Below, piece after piece: positions 6,410 through 14,334 of a stretch of 31,514 bases of DNA. The DNA is from a virus. Within the stretch, counting starts at the first letter, position 1; every line of letters starts with the position of its first letter. The notes below the pieces were generated by a model that saw nothing but the letters and a program-made list of their open reading frames with translations, ran no database searches and was not told where the DNA came from. The translations under genes and the position numbers were made by a program. Where the stretch lies: positions 1-31,514 of IMG/VR virus record IMGVR_UViG_3300043823_000427; one strand, written 5' to 3'.

Positions 6410-8419
6410 TTATTGGTTATCTTTGACTAGTTTTACTTCACAAGCGTCTGTTGTGCAATAAGCTTCACCAATTGCATCAAACGCCATACCTGCATATACC
6501 CCACTCAAATCGATAGGAAAATGAGTCATATGGGCATTTTCATATTCTTCTGCATTACTTTGTGTGTAAGGCATCTGAGGATAAAGCGTATCATCCATAG
6601 CTAAAAATGATACGGTCTTTAGTTGACCATCATACATATGCAGTACAGTACCAATTGCATCTGCTTCAGTCTTTGGATCAAACGATACAGTTACAGATAC
6701 AGAGTTATCTGACCAATAACGTTGAGCAGTGGCAGCTAGAGAGATCTTTTCATAGATAGAAACTTCCTTCTCAGAACGCATAGCTTGACTCTTAATTGGG
6801 AAGTAGACTACTGAAGTACCTTCAGGATCTGAAGCTGCAGGTTCTACACGATACTGAGCCATTCTGAATAATGGGAGCATAGGATCATTATTAGAAAAGC
6901 GAATTGTACGCATGAAGTACTTTCCTCCTGGTGCCCAGTGAACTCCAGGTGATTCACCCGCAAGAATAGAAACTGTGCCAGATGGCTTAACAGTTGTCAT
7001 CTTGATAGATTCACGGATACCCAACCACTCAGAGTAGCTCTTATCATAGGCAGCTACAGTCGCATAGCCTTCATCCATCCAAGAACGAAGTAGCGGCAAT
7101 CCACGATTGTCTGCAAAGTTAGAAATACCAGAGATTGAAGTACCGATGCGGCGATTACGCTGCATGATTGCATTTGTCTCTTCCCAGTGAGTTGGGATTA
7201 AGGTAACAGTCTTGGCATAAAGATAAGCAAACTTTAAAGTACGCTTGAAATCCTCTAATGTATCGTGACGATTGATATAGGTTTCTACCAATGTACAGCA
7301 CTCCATTGATTCCAATGATTGTTCAGCACATGGGTTATATCCAGCTGCACGCCAGTCTTTGTTATTGATTGGATCAGCTAAGCGGCCATACTTACGAGTT
7401 ACATCCATCCAGACAACTCCAGGCTCACCATTTCGGGCAATACCTTCAATGATTGATGAGAGGTCTTGACCTACTGTAGCTTCTACTGAGTTATTAGACA
7501 TCCAACCCCATTCCATACGGTCTGGGTTCTTCTCATAGTTCTTAAGATTAATAAACTCTTCATCATCAATGCGACCAATAAGAAGTTCAGCTGAACGGCG
7601 AACATTTCCTGATACTACACATACACCAATTAGGTTGCCGATGTCAGCGATGTCCCTACGGGTTAACTTCTCTCCGGCTCGTCCTGTAAAGATCTTTCGG
7701 ATCTGGTTGTGGAGCTTTTCAAGTGGTTCATGTCCTGCTGCTTTTCCACCAAAGGTTTTAATCGGAGTACCGGCCGGTCTAATTTGTGTGTAGTCAAAGA
7801 CAGGGCACTTCGTATCTGGCTTAAGGTAGGCATTGATGAGGGCGCCGAGTGATTCAACCCAGCCTTCTCGGGTGTCGGGGATGACATAGGTGTCTCCTTC
7901 TGTACAATCATAGATTACAAAGTCTTTATCTGCCCCTTTGTCATCAAAGCCAACTCCTACACCCAACATGGATGCCTCCATAAGGAAGGTAAACGGCTTA
8001 GCCGGATCAACCTTAGTCATAGAGTTTGTAGATACAAAGGAACAGTTCTGCAAAGCTGCAGAATTCTTCTGGGCATTAACAAGTGGAGTTCCCATCATCC
8101 ATAGGCCTCGGCCTGGGGGAGTCCACTTAAGTTCAAATAAACGATCGAAAGCTTCTTTAGCTGAAGCCTGAGCTTTGGCATCCGACCATGGAAGCCTTTG
8201 GCTTTTAGCATGATCCTTTTGAAGAGAATACATGCCGTTGATTACACGCTCACATGTATCAACCCAAGTCTCCTTGGTTCCATCCTCCCTAAGACGAGAA
8301 TAAGTTCGTAGGAAGGTAATCTCACCTACCGAGTTACCGGCGGCATCTTGGTATCCCCAAGGAACCTTTTTTCCTCGGTAAGAAGATACAAAATCATCTG
8401 CAAGTTTGAATGAAAACAC
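6410..8419 (-). CDS. nrdJ: Adenosylcobalamin-dependent ribonucleoside-triphosphate reductase (class II)
   Basis: 669 residues, monomeric class II type. It reduces ribonucleotides to deoxyribonucleotides, with B12 generating the thiyl radical. Visible motifs: LQNCSFVST with the first active-site Cys, GVGVGFDDKGA, NPCAEQSLESMECC with the radical Cys, the nearby Glu and the second redox Cys, TVKPSGTVSILAGESPGV, and a C-terminal CTTDAC (C-x4-C) that re-reduces the active site. It is slightly shorter than the roughly 740-residue Lactobacillus enzyme. The start is a GTG: a TAG lies in frame four codons earlier, and a GGGGA sequence sits very close to the GTG. It would enlarge the dNTP pool in the infected cell without needing oxygen. 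Confidence 0.93.
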   Translation of the reverse strand: MFSFKLADDFVSSYRGKKVPWGYQDAAGNSVGEITFLRTYSRLREDGTKETWVDTCERVINGMYSLQKDHAKSQRLPWSDAKAQASAKEAFDRLFELKWTPPGRGLWMMGTPLVNAQKNSAALQNCSFVSTNSMTKVDPAKPFTFLMEASMLGVGVGFDDKGADKDFVIYDCTEGDTYVIPDTREGWVESLGALINAYLKPDTKCPVFDYTQIRPAGTPIKTFGGKAAGHEPLEKLHNQIRKIFTGRAGEKLTRRDIADIGNLIGVCVVSGNVRRSAELLIGRIDDEEFINLKNYEKNPDRMEWGWMSNNSVEATVGQDLSSIIEGIARNGEPGVVWMDVTRKYGRLADPINNKDWRAAGYNPCAEQSLESMECCTLVETYINRHDTLEDFKRTLKFAYLYAKTVTLIPTHWEETNAIMQRNRRIGTSISGISNFADNRGLPLLRSWMDEGYATVAAYDKSYSEWLGIRESIKMTTVKPSGTVSILAGESPGVHWAPGGKYFMRTIRFSNNDPMLPLFRMAQYRVEPAASDPEGTSVVYFPIKSQAMRSEKEVSIYEKISLAATAQRYWSDNSVSVTVSFDPKTEADAIGTVLHMYDGQLKTVSFLAMDDTLYPQMPYTQSNAEEYENAHMTHFPIDLSGVYAGMAFDAIGEAYCTTDACEVKLVKDNQ

Positions 8420-8460
8420 ACATCCCCATTTCTATTAGTTTTTTGACTGTTATCAGGTAC

Positions 8461-9924
8461 TTAGCTGTTTAGGCCTTTATCAATAATTTTATTCGTATCA
8501 TCGGAATTGATGCCACCGGGGATCTCTTTTAGTACATTAGCTCGGTCTCCAAAGAGAGCCGATAACATACCACCAGAGGATTGGCGCTGAGCTGTGATCT
8601 GAATAAATTCTTTATTTTCTTCCAATTTCTTAACTTCACCTACCAATTTAAATAGGCGATCAATTTCATTTCCAGTATTAGGATCTGGGTATCCACCGTT
8701 CAATTCTTCAGCAAAACGAGCAAAAGCGACCCTTGCGCCCTGCATTTCGATAACTGCGTTCAATAAAGAACGTAGTTGGTCCTTGGTTTTAATCTCAACT
8801 GGGAGACTAAAAGCACAACTATTGTTCGGCTTAAAAGCTGGACAATTGCTTGCAACGAAGCAAGTATTGCATTGGCGAAAGGAAGTCTGTGTGCTATTAA
8901 GAACAGGAACATCTGAAATTACACTGCGTCCATCATCTGCAGTTTCCATAACTGACTTGGTCGTAACCCCAAAAACAGGCAATGTCATGGTCTCATTTGG
9001 GTCTCTGGCGATGAATTCTTTCCGCACCTCAACCCCTCTGTTATCAGGATCTATACCCCGGGTTTCCGCTAAACCTGGATCATCCTTTTCACCACTGTTA
9101 TCAGATAACTTACTGTTCAAAGACTTCTCCAATTGTAGATAGGACCAAATAGCTAGACGAGTTACTTCGTTGCTATCATCATTAATAATCTTATCAAAGT
9201 CTAGTCCGGCTCTCTCAATCATCGCCTTGTAACGAGGACGAGCTTGATCCTTCTGCTTCTTTTGATAGCGGACAAGTCTAGTGCCATCCCAGACAATTGT
9301 CTCACCTCTCATCATTGGGCTTAACCATGATAAGGTACTTGCAGTAGCTAGAGGAACCTGACGTAGGTTATCTGGCTTAGCGCAGGCAATTCCATGAAAC
9401 TCTAGGTCAGGGTACTGACTTAGAAGGGCCCTAGAACGTGCTGACAGGCTCGTATCGTCCTCTAGGGATTCTCCTAGTAGTGCGACGTTAGGAAACTGTG
9501 ATGCTAGGCTGTAGAGGCCTTTGTGGCCCGATTCTGGGTGCCAGATGACAGCGTATCTATCAAGTCCAAACTCCTCACCAAAGGTCTTACGCTGGTAATT
9601 AATCCAGTTCTGTCCTAAGGCTTTGGCATCCAACTCGGTAGCCATTTCGATCCTATCAGAGTTAAGAGCTAAGAAGTCTTGGTAGTCAGCCGCATACTCC
9701 TCGAGCTCCCTCTCTGTCATATTCATATCGTTAAGATTATGACCCCCACCATCTAGATAGATCTTTACATCATCTGGAAAGCGTTCAGCCAGAATATATT
9801 GCTTTGTTTTAGGTAGCCCTCTTTTAACGAGCCTCCAGTAGTTAATACTTATATGTTTAGCCCCGACACTATTCAGGAGAGTTCTATGACTGGGTACTTC
9901 TCCGCCCATGAAGACTATATTCAT
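8461..9924 (-). CDS. TGT/DpdA-like TIM-barrel protein with C-terminal Cys cluster
   Basis: 487 residues. The first 220 show a beta/alpha barrel pattern recalling tRNA-guanine and DNA-guanine transglycosylases: IYLDGGGHNL (D58), RYAVIWHP, FPNVALLGESL, LEFHGIACAKPDNLRQVPLAT and STLSW (196-200), where the usual Asp of SxDSTSW is Ala. A helical, polar linker follows. Then comes C352-x2-C355-x5-C361-x8-C370, a likely zinc or iron-sulfur site, and a helical C-terminus. Its ATG overlaps the HAD-like stop... in transcription order the HAD-like gene precedes it by a 4-base ATGA overlap. Family placement is by eye; a base-exchange activity on DNA or tRNA would be possible but several catalytic positions differ. 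Confidence 0.5.
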   Translation of the reverse strand: MNIVFMGGEVPSHRTLLNSVGAKHISINYWRLVKRGLPKTKQYILAERFPDDVKIYLDGGGHNLNDMNMTERELEEYAADYQDFLALNSDRIEMATELDAKALGQNWINYQRKTFGEEFGLDRYAVIWHPESGHKGLYSLASQFPNVALLGESLEDDTSLSARSRALLSQYPDLEFHGIACAKPDNLRQVPLATASTLSWLSPMMRGETIVWDGTRLVRYQKKQKDQARPRYKAMIERAGLDFDKIINDDSNEVTRLAIWSYLQLEKSLNSKLSDNSGEKDDPGLAETRGIDPDNRGVEVRKEFIARDPNETMTLPVFGVTTKSVMETADDGRSVISDVPVLNSTQTSFRQCNTCFVASNCPAFKPNNSCAFSLPVEIKTKDQLRSLLNAVIEMQGARVAFARFAEELNGGYPDPNTGNEIDRLFKLVGEVKKLEENKEFIQITAQRQSSGGMLSALFGDRANVLKEIPGGINSDDTNKIIDKGLNS

Positions 9925-10385
9925 TCGAACTTATTAACCCTACTTCCTATGTGCTTATCAAGAAGAGCAGCTCTTTGGCGCTCTACCTCGGTCTTAAGAT
10001 CATCCCATTGCTTAACAGGACGCTTAGTTCTTAAGAACTTAGGAGTTGCAAACAATATAGAGGGTATGTTTTTAGATAATGCATAAGCACAGTTATCAGA
10101 ATCTGCATCGATAAAAAGCTCTACTTTACCCCTACTCATAGCGTAGTCAATATGGCGTTGGCGCAACTCTTGACCTTCAAAAGCCAAACGTTCGTCATAT
10201 ACCTCTGCGTGTCCAAACACTAAGTGACTGCGAAGCCAATGCTCTGTTTTTTGTTCAGACATGTCAGAAGTAAGTACAGTACGGTAATGCTCAGCAATGA
10301 CTCTGAACAACCTCAATCCATCAGGAATTGGATCGCCTGTTTCTGTCATTAGCACTCCCTCTAGGGAGATGAGAGCTGTTGCCAC
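9921..10385 (-). CDS. HAD-like protein with degenerate catalytic motif
   Basis: 154 residues from a GTG at 10385. The order of strands follows the HAD fold: ATALISLEGVL in place of the DxDGTL nucleophile motif, VLTSD as motif II, VELFIDADSDNCAYAL as motif IV and a final strand IPSILFATP. The nucleophilic Asp of motif I is replaced by Ser, so phosphatase activity is doubtful. A longer frame starts with ATG at 10421, but GTG at 10385 has AGAGGAT just upstream and places the first strand at the N-terminus. It overlaps the transglycosylase-like gene by four bases. A binding or regulatory role is more likely than catalysis. Confidence 0.6.
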   Translation of the reverse strand: MATALISLEGVLMTETGDPIPDGLRLFRVIAEHYRTVLTSDMSEQKTEHWLRSHLVFGHAEVYDERLAFEGQELRQRHIDYAMSRGKVELFIDADSDNCAYALSKNIPSILFATPKFLRTKRPVKQWDDLKTEVERQRAALLDKHIGSRVNKFE

Positions 10386-10488
10386 GTTTATCCTCTGTTT
10401 CGTCCAAATGCTTCTCTTCACAAGATCTTGCTAAAGAAGCTACCACATATACTTTATCGCATAGAGCGCACTGCCATGGATTAGCCAT
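10321..10488 (-). CDS. Short single zinc-finger protein
   Basis: 55 residues, beginning MANPWQCALCDKVYVVASLA, with C7 and C10 followed by C23 and H27 (SCEEKH), the spacing of a compact C2H2/C3H finger. The rest is a polar, Arg-rich tail. The 3' end overlaps the HAD-like gene by about 65 bases in another frame, and the Shine-Dalgarno sequence is poor, which lowers confidence. The start lies 12 bases after the stop of the Lys-rich peptide gene, so re-initiation is possible. If the tail is not used, the conserved part would be only the first 30 residues. Confidence 0.45.
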   Translation of the reverse strand: MANPWQCALCDKVYVVASLARSCEEKHLDETEDKRGNSSHLPRGSANDRNRRSNS

Positions 10489-10500
10489 GGCTTAATTATA

Positions 10501-10611
10501 TTACTTGTCTTTGCTTTCTTTCTTCAAACGCTTAGCTTCACGCTTTTCTTTTAAACTCATTTTAGGTTCTTTTTTAGCGTTTGCATTACCTTTTTGTTCT
10601 TTATTGGCCAC
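10501..10611 (-). CDS. 36-residue Lys-rich basic peptide
   Basis: A GTG-started frame of 36 residues, (M)ANKEQKGNANAKKEPKMSLK and on to KKESKDK, with about 14 Lys/Arg. The GTG is preceded by an excellent Shine-Dalgarno sequence (TAGGAGGAC, 7-8 bases away) that lies inside the end of the upstream nucleotidyltransferase gene, whose stop it overlaps by 11 bases. It forms a charged helix and could bind nucleic acid; nothing more is indicated. Confidence 0.6.
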   Translation of the reverse strand: MANKEQKGNANAKKEPKMSLKEKREAKRLKKESKDK

Positions 10612-11521
10612 GAAGTGTCCTCCTAAGTAGTGTGTCAGTACTAGGAAGCTCTAAACCATATAGCTCTTTTTGCTTCCCAGAATTAAATGCTGTTAAGTTG
10701 TCTTTAATTGTTCTAAGAGCTTGAATAGCTCCCGATTTTTTTCCTGCTTGCCAACGATAATTATTGTAATCTGCGTATCCCGCACCAGTTTTACTGAAAG
10801 CAGTTTTACGACCTACATGGATATCATCATAGAAAGCTGCAGCCTGCTCCATAGCTAAACGAAACTTACGTTCCGCATTTACTTTGTATGCAGGGTTAGT
10901 ACTATGTTTAATTTCATTTAGTGCAGAGGTATAACGATTTACTAAATCTACAGCAGTATCGTGATCTCTTTGAGCATGTTGTTCCCAAGCACGGCTATAA
11001 GGAGGTTGCGGATTACGTTCCGGTTTTACTGTCCAAGTATCTGTTGTTAGATCATATGCAGCGTAAGGATTGATATCTCTAATGTCTGATTGAGGATTAA
11101 CGTAAAATGTAAGCTCATAGCCTTCCCAATTAGCAGTAGAAGGTAATAGATCTGAATTGAACCCATCATTAAAATTCTTAGCAATCTCTACATCAGAGAA
11201 TCCCATAAATTCTGGATTAGTTTCACGAAACTTTACATAATTAATACCTACTAGACAATCTAGATCTCCGGGTTCACGTGCAGCCTCCCATTGATAAGAG
11301 ACTCCTGAACCTGCAAGCCATACATGAGCCCATTTGTGAGGCTCTGCATAATTTTGACCTAAATAACCAAATAGAATAGAGAGAATACCTGTACGTACCC
11401 AGCTTTTTAACTCTTCACCTTGGAAGAGAGTGGGATCAAGCACTAATGAAGGCGCACTGAAATAGGAAGTAGACCCTGGTGTGATTACCGGGGTATCTCC
11501 TACAAAGTCTCCATATTCCAT
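10601..11521 (-). CDS. Nucleotidyltransferase-fold protein
   Basis: 306 residues. Residues about 66-93 read HVWLAGSGVSY and then GDLDCLVGINY: the GS motif (G71, S72) and the paired aspartates D86 and D88 are those of the polymerase-beta/MNT nucleotidyltransferase superfamily, which transfers NMP to RNA, protein or small molecules. The C-terminal 150 residues are helical and without a recognised family. A longer frame begins at 11548, but the ATG at 11521 has AGAGGGTGGAG upstream while the first ATG has none. The gene stands 51 bases after the Thr-rich gene. The substrate is unknown; tRNA or protein modification are both possible. Confidence 0.7.
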   Translation of the reverse strand: MEYGDFVGDTPVITPGSTSYFSAPSLVLDPTLFQGEELKSWVRTGILSILFGYLGQNYAEPHKWAHVWLAGSGVSYQWEAAREPGDLDCLVGINYVKFRETNPEFMGFSDVEIAKNFNDGFNSDLLPSTANWEGYELTFYVNPQSDIRDINPYAAYDLTTDTWTVKPERNPQPPYSRAWEQHAQRDHDTAVDLVNRYTSALNEIKHSTNPAYKVNAERKFRLAMEQAAAFYDDIHVGRKTAFSKTGAGYADYNNYRWQAGKKSGAIQALRTIKDNLTAFNSGKQKELYGLELPSTDTLLRRTLRGQ

Positions 11522-11572
11522 AAGCCTATTCTCCACCCTCTTCGTCATTACGTCACGGCTTGAAGGAAAAAA

Positions 11573-11857
11573 TTATGAAGTTTTAGAAGCAGCCTCTAAG
11601 GAAGTCCTAAGTACAACATATTCTGCAGCAGATTGAGCTTGCAAATCCATAAGAATTTCAGAAGCATATCTGCGAACTTCTAGAAGAGTAGCTTCACGCT
11701 CTACTTCTAGGCTAAATACGTTTGTTTTACGTTCTACATATACATTTCCATCTTCTGTGATCAAAACAGCAAAACCATACATAATCTTAGGTTGAGCAGG
11801 AGCATCAGAGGTTGTAGTTGCGTCAGTGGTTGTAGTGGTAGTTGTATCGTCTGTCAT
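11573..11857 (-). CDS. Hypothetical protein with Thr-rich N-terminus
   Basis: 94 residues. The first 22 are a Thr/Ala/Asp low-complexity stretch (MTDDTTTTTTTDATTTSDAP), then a folded part with strands MYGFAVLITEDGNVYVERK and helices LLEVRRYASEILMDLQAQSA. The translated region looks like a small domain with a flexible tether. The start has GGAT upstream. It lies in the long run of unknown small genes. A tail or virion-associated role would be speculation. No family recognised. Confidence 0.7.
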   Translation of the reverse strand: MTDDTTTTTTTDATTTSDAPAQPKIMYGFAVLITEDGNVYVERKTNVFSLEVEREATLLEVRRYASEILMDLQAQSAAEYVVLRTSLEAASKTS

Positions 11858-11865
11858 TTTTTATC

Positions 11866-12450
11866 CTATTCGTATAGTCCGAGTCGTTTACGGTTTTGTT
11901 CTACTACATATGTCTTAGCGGGACAAAAATCACACAAAAATACTGTTGTACTTGCAGATTTAGCTGCGCTTTCAAGACCAATTTCTTTACGTAATTCATC
12001 TGTTCCTTTAGGAACTAGACGCTTATTCTTTGCCTTCCAATCCATACATCCTTCTACTGGACGTAAATGAAGGTTAAAACACTGCATCGCATCATCATAA
12101 AATGTAGCTTTGGTAGTGTAATAGTCTGGATCTATATCGGCAAGACCTCCACCGACCTTATTACGGATATTCTCAATAACCTGCTTTTTTACTTCTGGTC
12201 TAGAATAGGTTTTGATTCCAATTTTAGTTAAAAATCCAGTATGAGGAATTCCGGCTGATTCATGTTTTTCAATCAAAACAGCTAAAAGAACGTCATCATC
12301 GGGGTTACCTTCAAAATCAGGCAGTTCTTCAATTGTTCTACAGTTATAGCAATATAGCAGACGAATTTTAGGACCGTCGTCCTTAATGGTATTCCAGGTC
12401 TTGCCTTCATCGGCAGGATTGGCTCCTCCGCCTAAAATGGGTAGTGACAT
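11866..12450 (-). CDS. Putative zinc-binding protein of unknown function
   Basis: 194 residues beginning MSLPILGGGANPADEGKTWN, with three cysteine groups: CYNC (C34, C37), CFNLHL...EGC in the middle, and CDFC near the C-terminus, enough for one or two zinc sites. A good Shine-Dalgarno sequence (AAGGAGGGG) precedes the ATG, and a promoter (12471-12499) stands directly upstream, so this is the first gene of a leftward transcript that may extend through the nucleotidyltransferase. The body contains several charged helices. It resembles unassigned actinophage proteins; no specific family could be named. Confidence 0.75.
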   Translation of the reverse strand: MSLPILGGGANPADEGKTWNTIKDDGPKIRLLYCYNCRTIEELPDFEGNPDDDVLLAVLIEKHESAGIPHTGFLTKIGIKTYSRPEVKKQVIENIRNKVGGGLADIDPDYYTTKATFYDDAMQCFNLHLRPVEGCMDWKAKNKRLVPKGTDELRKEIGLESAAKSASTTVFLCDFCPAKTYVVEQNRKRLGLYE

Positions 12451-12470
12451 GTTCCCCTCCTTGTACCCTT

Positions 12471-12499
12471 AGTATATCCGATAAATCGGCTTAATACAA
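12471..12499 (-). promoter_or_regulatory. Leftward promoter upstream of the zinc-binding protein
   Basis: On the - strand TTGTAT (12499-12494), a 17-bp spacer and TATACT (12476-12471), followed by AAGGGTACAAGGAGG. It lies across the end of the upstream gene (stop at 12491) and gives a leader of about 15 bases before the ATG at 12450. It shares the -10 box and spacer with the sites at 16473, 20687 and 30038. Confidence 0.6.
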
Positions 12500-13207
12500 C
12501 TCGTCATCCTTTTCATGAAGCCATGCATATGGGTCAGGAGTCCTACCTCCATGCTCAACAGCATCGTTAATTACTGGAGTAACAGGATCATTGAAATTTA
12601 CTTCAGTAACGTTTTCCTCAAGTAATTTTTTAGCTTTTTTTCTATCTTTAGAACTTGATGAGATAAGAGACTTTGAACTGTCTCCTTTAGGCTTAGGACG
12701 TCCAGATGTCTGTACTACAGGTACAGGAACAAGATTTCGTGTTTCTAAAGATGATCTAGGGTTGTTGAATATTTCTTTAGCAGCTTCATTTTTAGCGTTA
12801 AATTTTCTAATATATTCTCTTCTACGCAAATCATTATTAGCTTCTTCTGATACACCTAGTTTACTTATAGTTCCACCTTCTGGATCATGTTTATACTGAT
12901 CAAAATGGAAATCGCATAGCGGTATATTATTTGCTGTTCCGAACTTAGGGTGGTTCGTAAAGTCAATAGTATGTGTTGCTGGAGGATGTGGACGATTTGT
13001 AGCTGCACATTTAGGTCTAGCCCCATTATTAACCATTTTAGTAAATGCGTCTAAAGGTTCTGCCGGAGTAAACTCATTAGTATCACTAGAGCTAGTAGAT
13101 TTCTTACCTTTACCGCCGTGCTCTCCTTCAACAATTATACCGGGATCTACTATTTCACCATTTTTATTTGGCTCTATACCGAGTTCCTCATATTTTACGG
13201 TTGACAT
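12491..13207 (-). CDS. Hypothetical protein, polar and multi-segment
   Basis: 238 residues from MSTVKYEELG. The central part has CAATNRPHPPATHTIDF and LCDFHFDQYKH, which could form a Cys/His metal site, and the rest is polar with Ser/Lys/Asn-rich linkers. The longer frame to 13249 was not chosen: the ATG at 13207 has AGAAGGAT upstream and begins one base after the preceding stop. C-terminal residues are acidic. It is part of a run of genes (13207-16017) that are all coupled. The unit is terminated or renewed at the promoter 12471. No family recognised. Confidence 0.7.
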   Translation of the reverse strand: MSTVKYEELGIEPNKNGEIVDPGIIVEGEHGGKGKKSTSSSDTNEFTPAEPLDAFTKMVNNGARPKCAATNRPHPPATHTIDFTNHPKFGTANNIPLCDFHFDQYKHDPEGGTISKLGVSEEANNDLRRREYIRKFNAKNEAAKEIFNNPRSSLETRNLVPVPVVQTSGRPKPKGDSSKSLISSSSKDRKKAKKLLEENVTEVNFNDPVTPVINDAVEHGGRTPDPYAWLHEKDDELY

Positions 13208-13208
13208 T

Positions 13209-13535
13209 TTAGTATCCTTCTGGCGGAAGTTTCTTTGCCCTAATATCAAAAGCGTTCATAATAGAACTTACATTATCATTTTTAACAGGCTTAATAGTCA
13301 TACCATGTTGAGCCATTCTTGTGCCCATATTTGCGGCTTTATCATAGTCATCAGAAGCAACCTCAAGATGTTCTGTAACTCCTTGATTAAAATGCTCTTG
13401 TCTAGTAGTCGGCTCTGGTGGTACTCTAAGACCTAAATAGTCAACTGCATCATTAACACCTTTTTTAATCATGTTAGCGGCAGGAGAGTTTTTGATCTTG
13501 CCAATACGACCCTTATGCCAAGGATCTTTAGCCAT
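13209..13535 (-). CDS. Hypothetical protein
   Basis: 108 residues with a basic N-terminus (MAKDPWHKGRIGKIKNSPAA) and a mixed helical body. The ATG overlaps the stop of the preceding gene (TAATG), and the end is two bases from the next start. No cysteine, signal peptide or membrane segment is present. It is one of several polar proteins of about 50-250 residues in this run that share Asn/Pro/Gly-rich, disordered-looking sequence. Confidence 0.7.
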   Translation of the reverse strand: MAKDPWHKGRIGKIKNSPAANMIKKGVNDAVDYLGLRVPPEPTTRQEHFNQGVTEHLEVASDDYDKAANMGTRMAQHGMTIKPVKNDNVSSIMNAFDIRAKKLPPEGY

Positions 13536-13816
13536 TAGTAATTAGCACCCATCTGATCATTAAAGATATGCGCTGTAGGTGAAGCTGAACGCTCTTTAGA
13601 AGAAGCTGACATATCTGTAGGGGCTACCATAGTTGTAGCTTCTTGATCAATAAAATCATAATTCCAATAAGGGTTAAGACCACGGCGGTTAGCAAGCATA
13701 ATGTCATCGCCTGTGCCCTTAGCAACCTCTGTATTAGGGCGTACCTTGCGATACTTACCATCTGTTGAGCCTTCTGTTAGGCTTTGGTTATTTGAACGTG
13801 AGTTGTTAACAGCCAT
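13535..13816 (-). CDS. Hypothetical disordered-looking protein
   Basis: 93 residues, starting MAVNNSRSNNQSLTEGSTDG, low in hydrophobics and rich in Asn, Ser and Thr. A weak motif RRGLNPYWNYDF sits in the middle. The start overlaps the previous TAA (TAATG), the end overlaps the next ATG. Sequence composition suggests an extended, flexible protein. No family recognised. Confidence 0.68.
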   Translation of the reverse strand: MAVNNSRSNNQSLTEGSTDGKYRKVRPNTEVAKGTGDDIMLANRRGLNPYWNYDFIDQEATTMVAPTDMSASSKERSASPTAHIFNDQMGANY

Positions 13817-13965
13817 TATTTATTTCCTTTATCTGATGAAGTTGATACAGCACGTGCTATAGCTTCTTTACTAGCAGCAAACTTATCTGTTGCGTCCCAT
13901 GGCTTAGCTCGCATAGCAGAATCCCCCACTACACGCTTTAAGTGATTCTTACGAAACATACCCAT
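13816..13965 (-). CDS. 49-residue basic hypothetical protein
   Basis: A short gene that was identified from its fit between neighbours. It reads MGMFRKNHLKRVVGDSAMRA, then KPWDATDKFAASKEAIARAV and a short Ser/Lys tail. The ATG has AGGAG six bases upstream and its TAA overlaps the next ATG (TAATG). Arg/Lys-rich with a helical C-terminus. An internal ATG two codons in (MFRKN) is a possible alternative start. Unknown function. Confidence 0.65.
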   Translation of the reverse strand: MGMFRKNHLKRVVGDSAMRAKPWDATDKFAASKEAIARAVSTSSDKGNK

Positions 13966-13973
13966 TGTTACTC

Positions 13974-14183
13974 CTAATTGGTTAAATAGCTAGTAGGAAT
14001 AGTACCATTTCCATGTACTCCAGGGTTCTCAATCATTACATTTCTTGAGAGCTCAGTAGGTGGGGCTACCGTATAAGCTGGGTTTGCGCCTCTTGGATTA
14101 GGGAAGTTTGGGTTCCCTATGTCCATAAGGTCTCTGGACTGAGCAGCTTCTATGTTTTCCCTAAAGGATGGGTTTGGATTCAC
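13974..14183 (-). CDS. Hypothetical Asn/Pro-rich protein (GTG start)
   Basis: 69 residues, (M)NPNPSFRENIEAAQSRDLMD, followed by an Asn/Pro/Gly-rich stretch ending TIPTSYLTN. The start is a GTG that overlaps the preceding TGA as GTGA, so it is probably read by coupled re-initiation, without its own strong Shine-Dalgarno sequence. Largely without predicted secondary structure. It belongs to the same coupled run of unknown genes. Confidence 0.62.
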   Translation of the reverse strand: MNPNPSFRENIEAAQSRDLMDIGNPNFPNPRGANPAYTVAPPTELSRNVMIENPGVHGNGTIPTSYLTN

Positions 14184-14332
14184 TTCTTTTTAGCTTTCTT
14201 AGGCTCAGCCTTCTTTTTAATAATACTCTTAGCCATCTCATCTTTAGCCACATCAGAGGCTGTACGTACTTTAAGGTTCTTTACCTTGTAACCTTTGTAA
14301 TCCCCGCCATCTGGACCTTTAATCTTACCCAT
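14180..14332 (-). CDS. 50-residue Lys-rich protein
   Basis: A short gene reading MGKIKGPDGGDYKGYKVKNL, then a helix with KDEMAKSIIKKKAEP and a C-terminal KKAKKK tail. AAGGAG lies six bases before the ATG; the TGA overlaps the next start as GTGA. The very basic C-terminus suits nucleic-acid binding. No family recognised, but the layout (Gly-rich turn, then basic helix) is clear. Confidence 0.68.
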   Translation of the reverse strand: MGKIKGPDGGDYKGYKVKNLKVRTASDVAKDEMAKSIIKKKAEPKKAKKK

Positions 14333-14334
14333 TA

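Noticed and set aside
6208-6461. Ser- and Leu-rich frames on the + strand after the terminator
   Set aside because: They mirror the hyperacidic gene at 6254-6400 on the - strand, which has a good Shine-Dalgarno sequence; the repeats come from its Asp/Glu codons.
8783-9142. 119-residue + strand frame inside the transglycosylase-like gene
   Set aside because: It lies wholly within a long - strand gene with clear structure, has no Shine-Dalgarno support and points against all neighbours.
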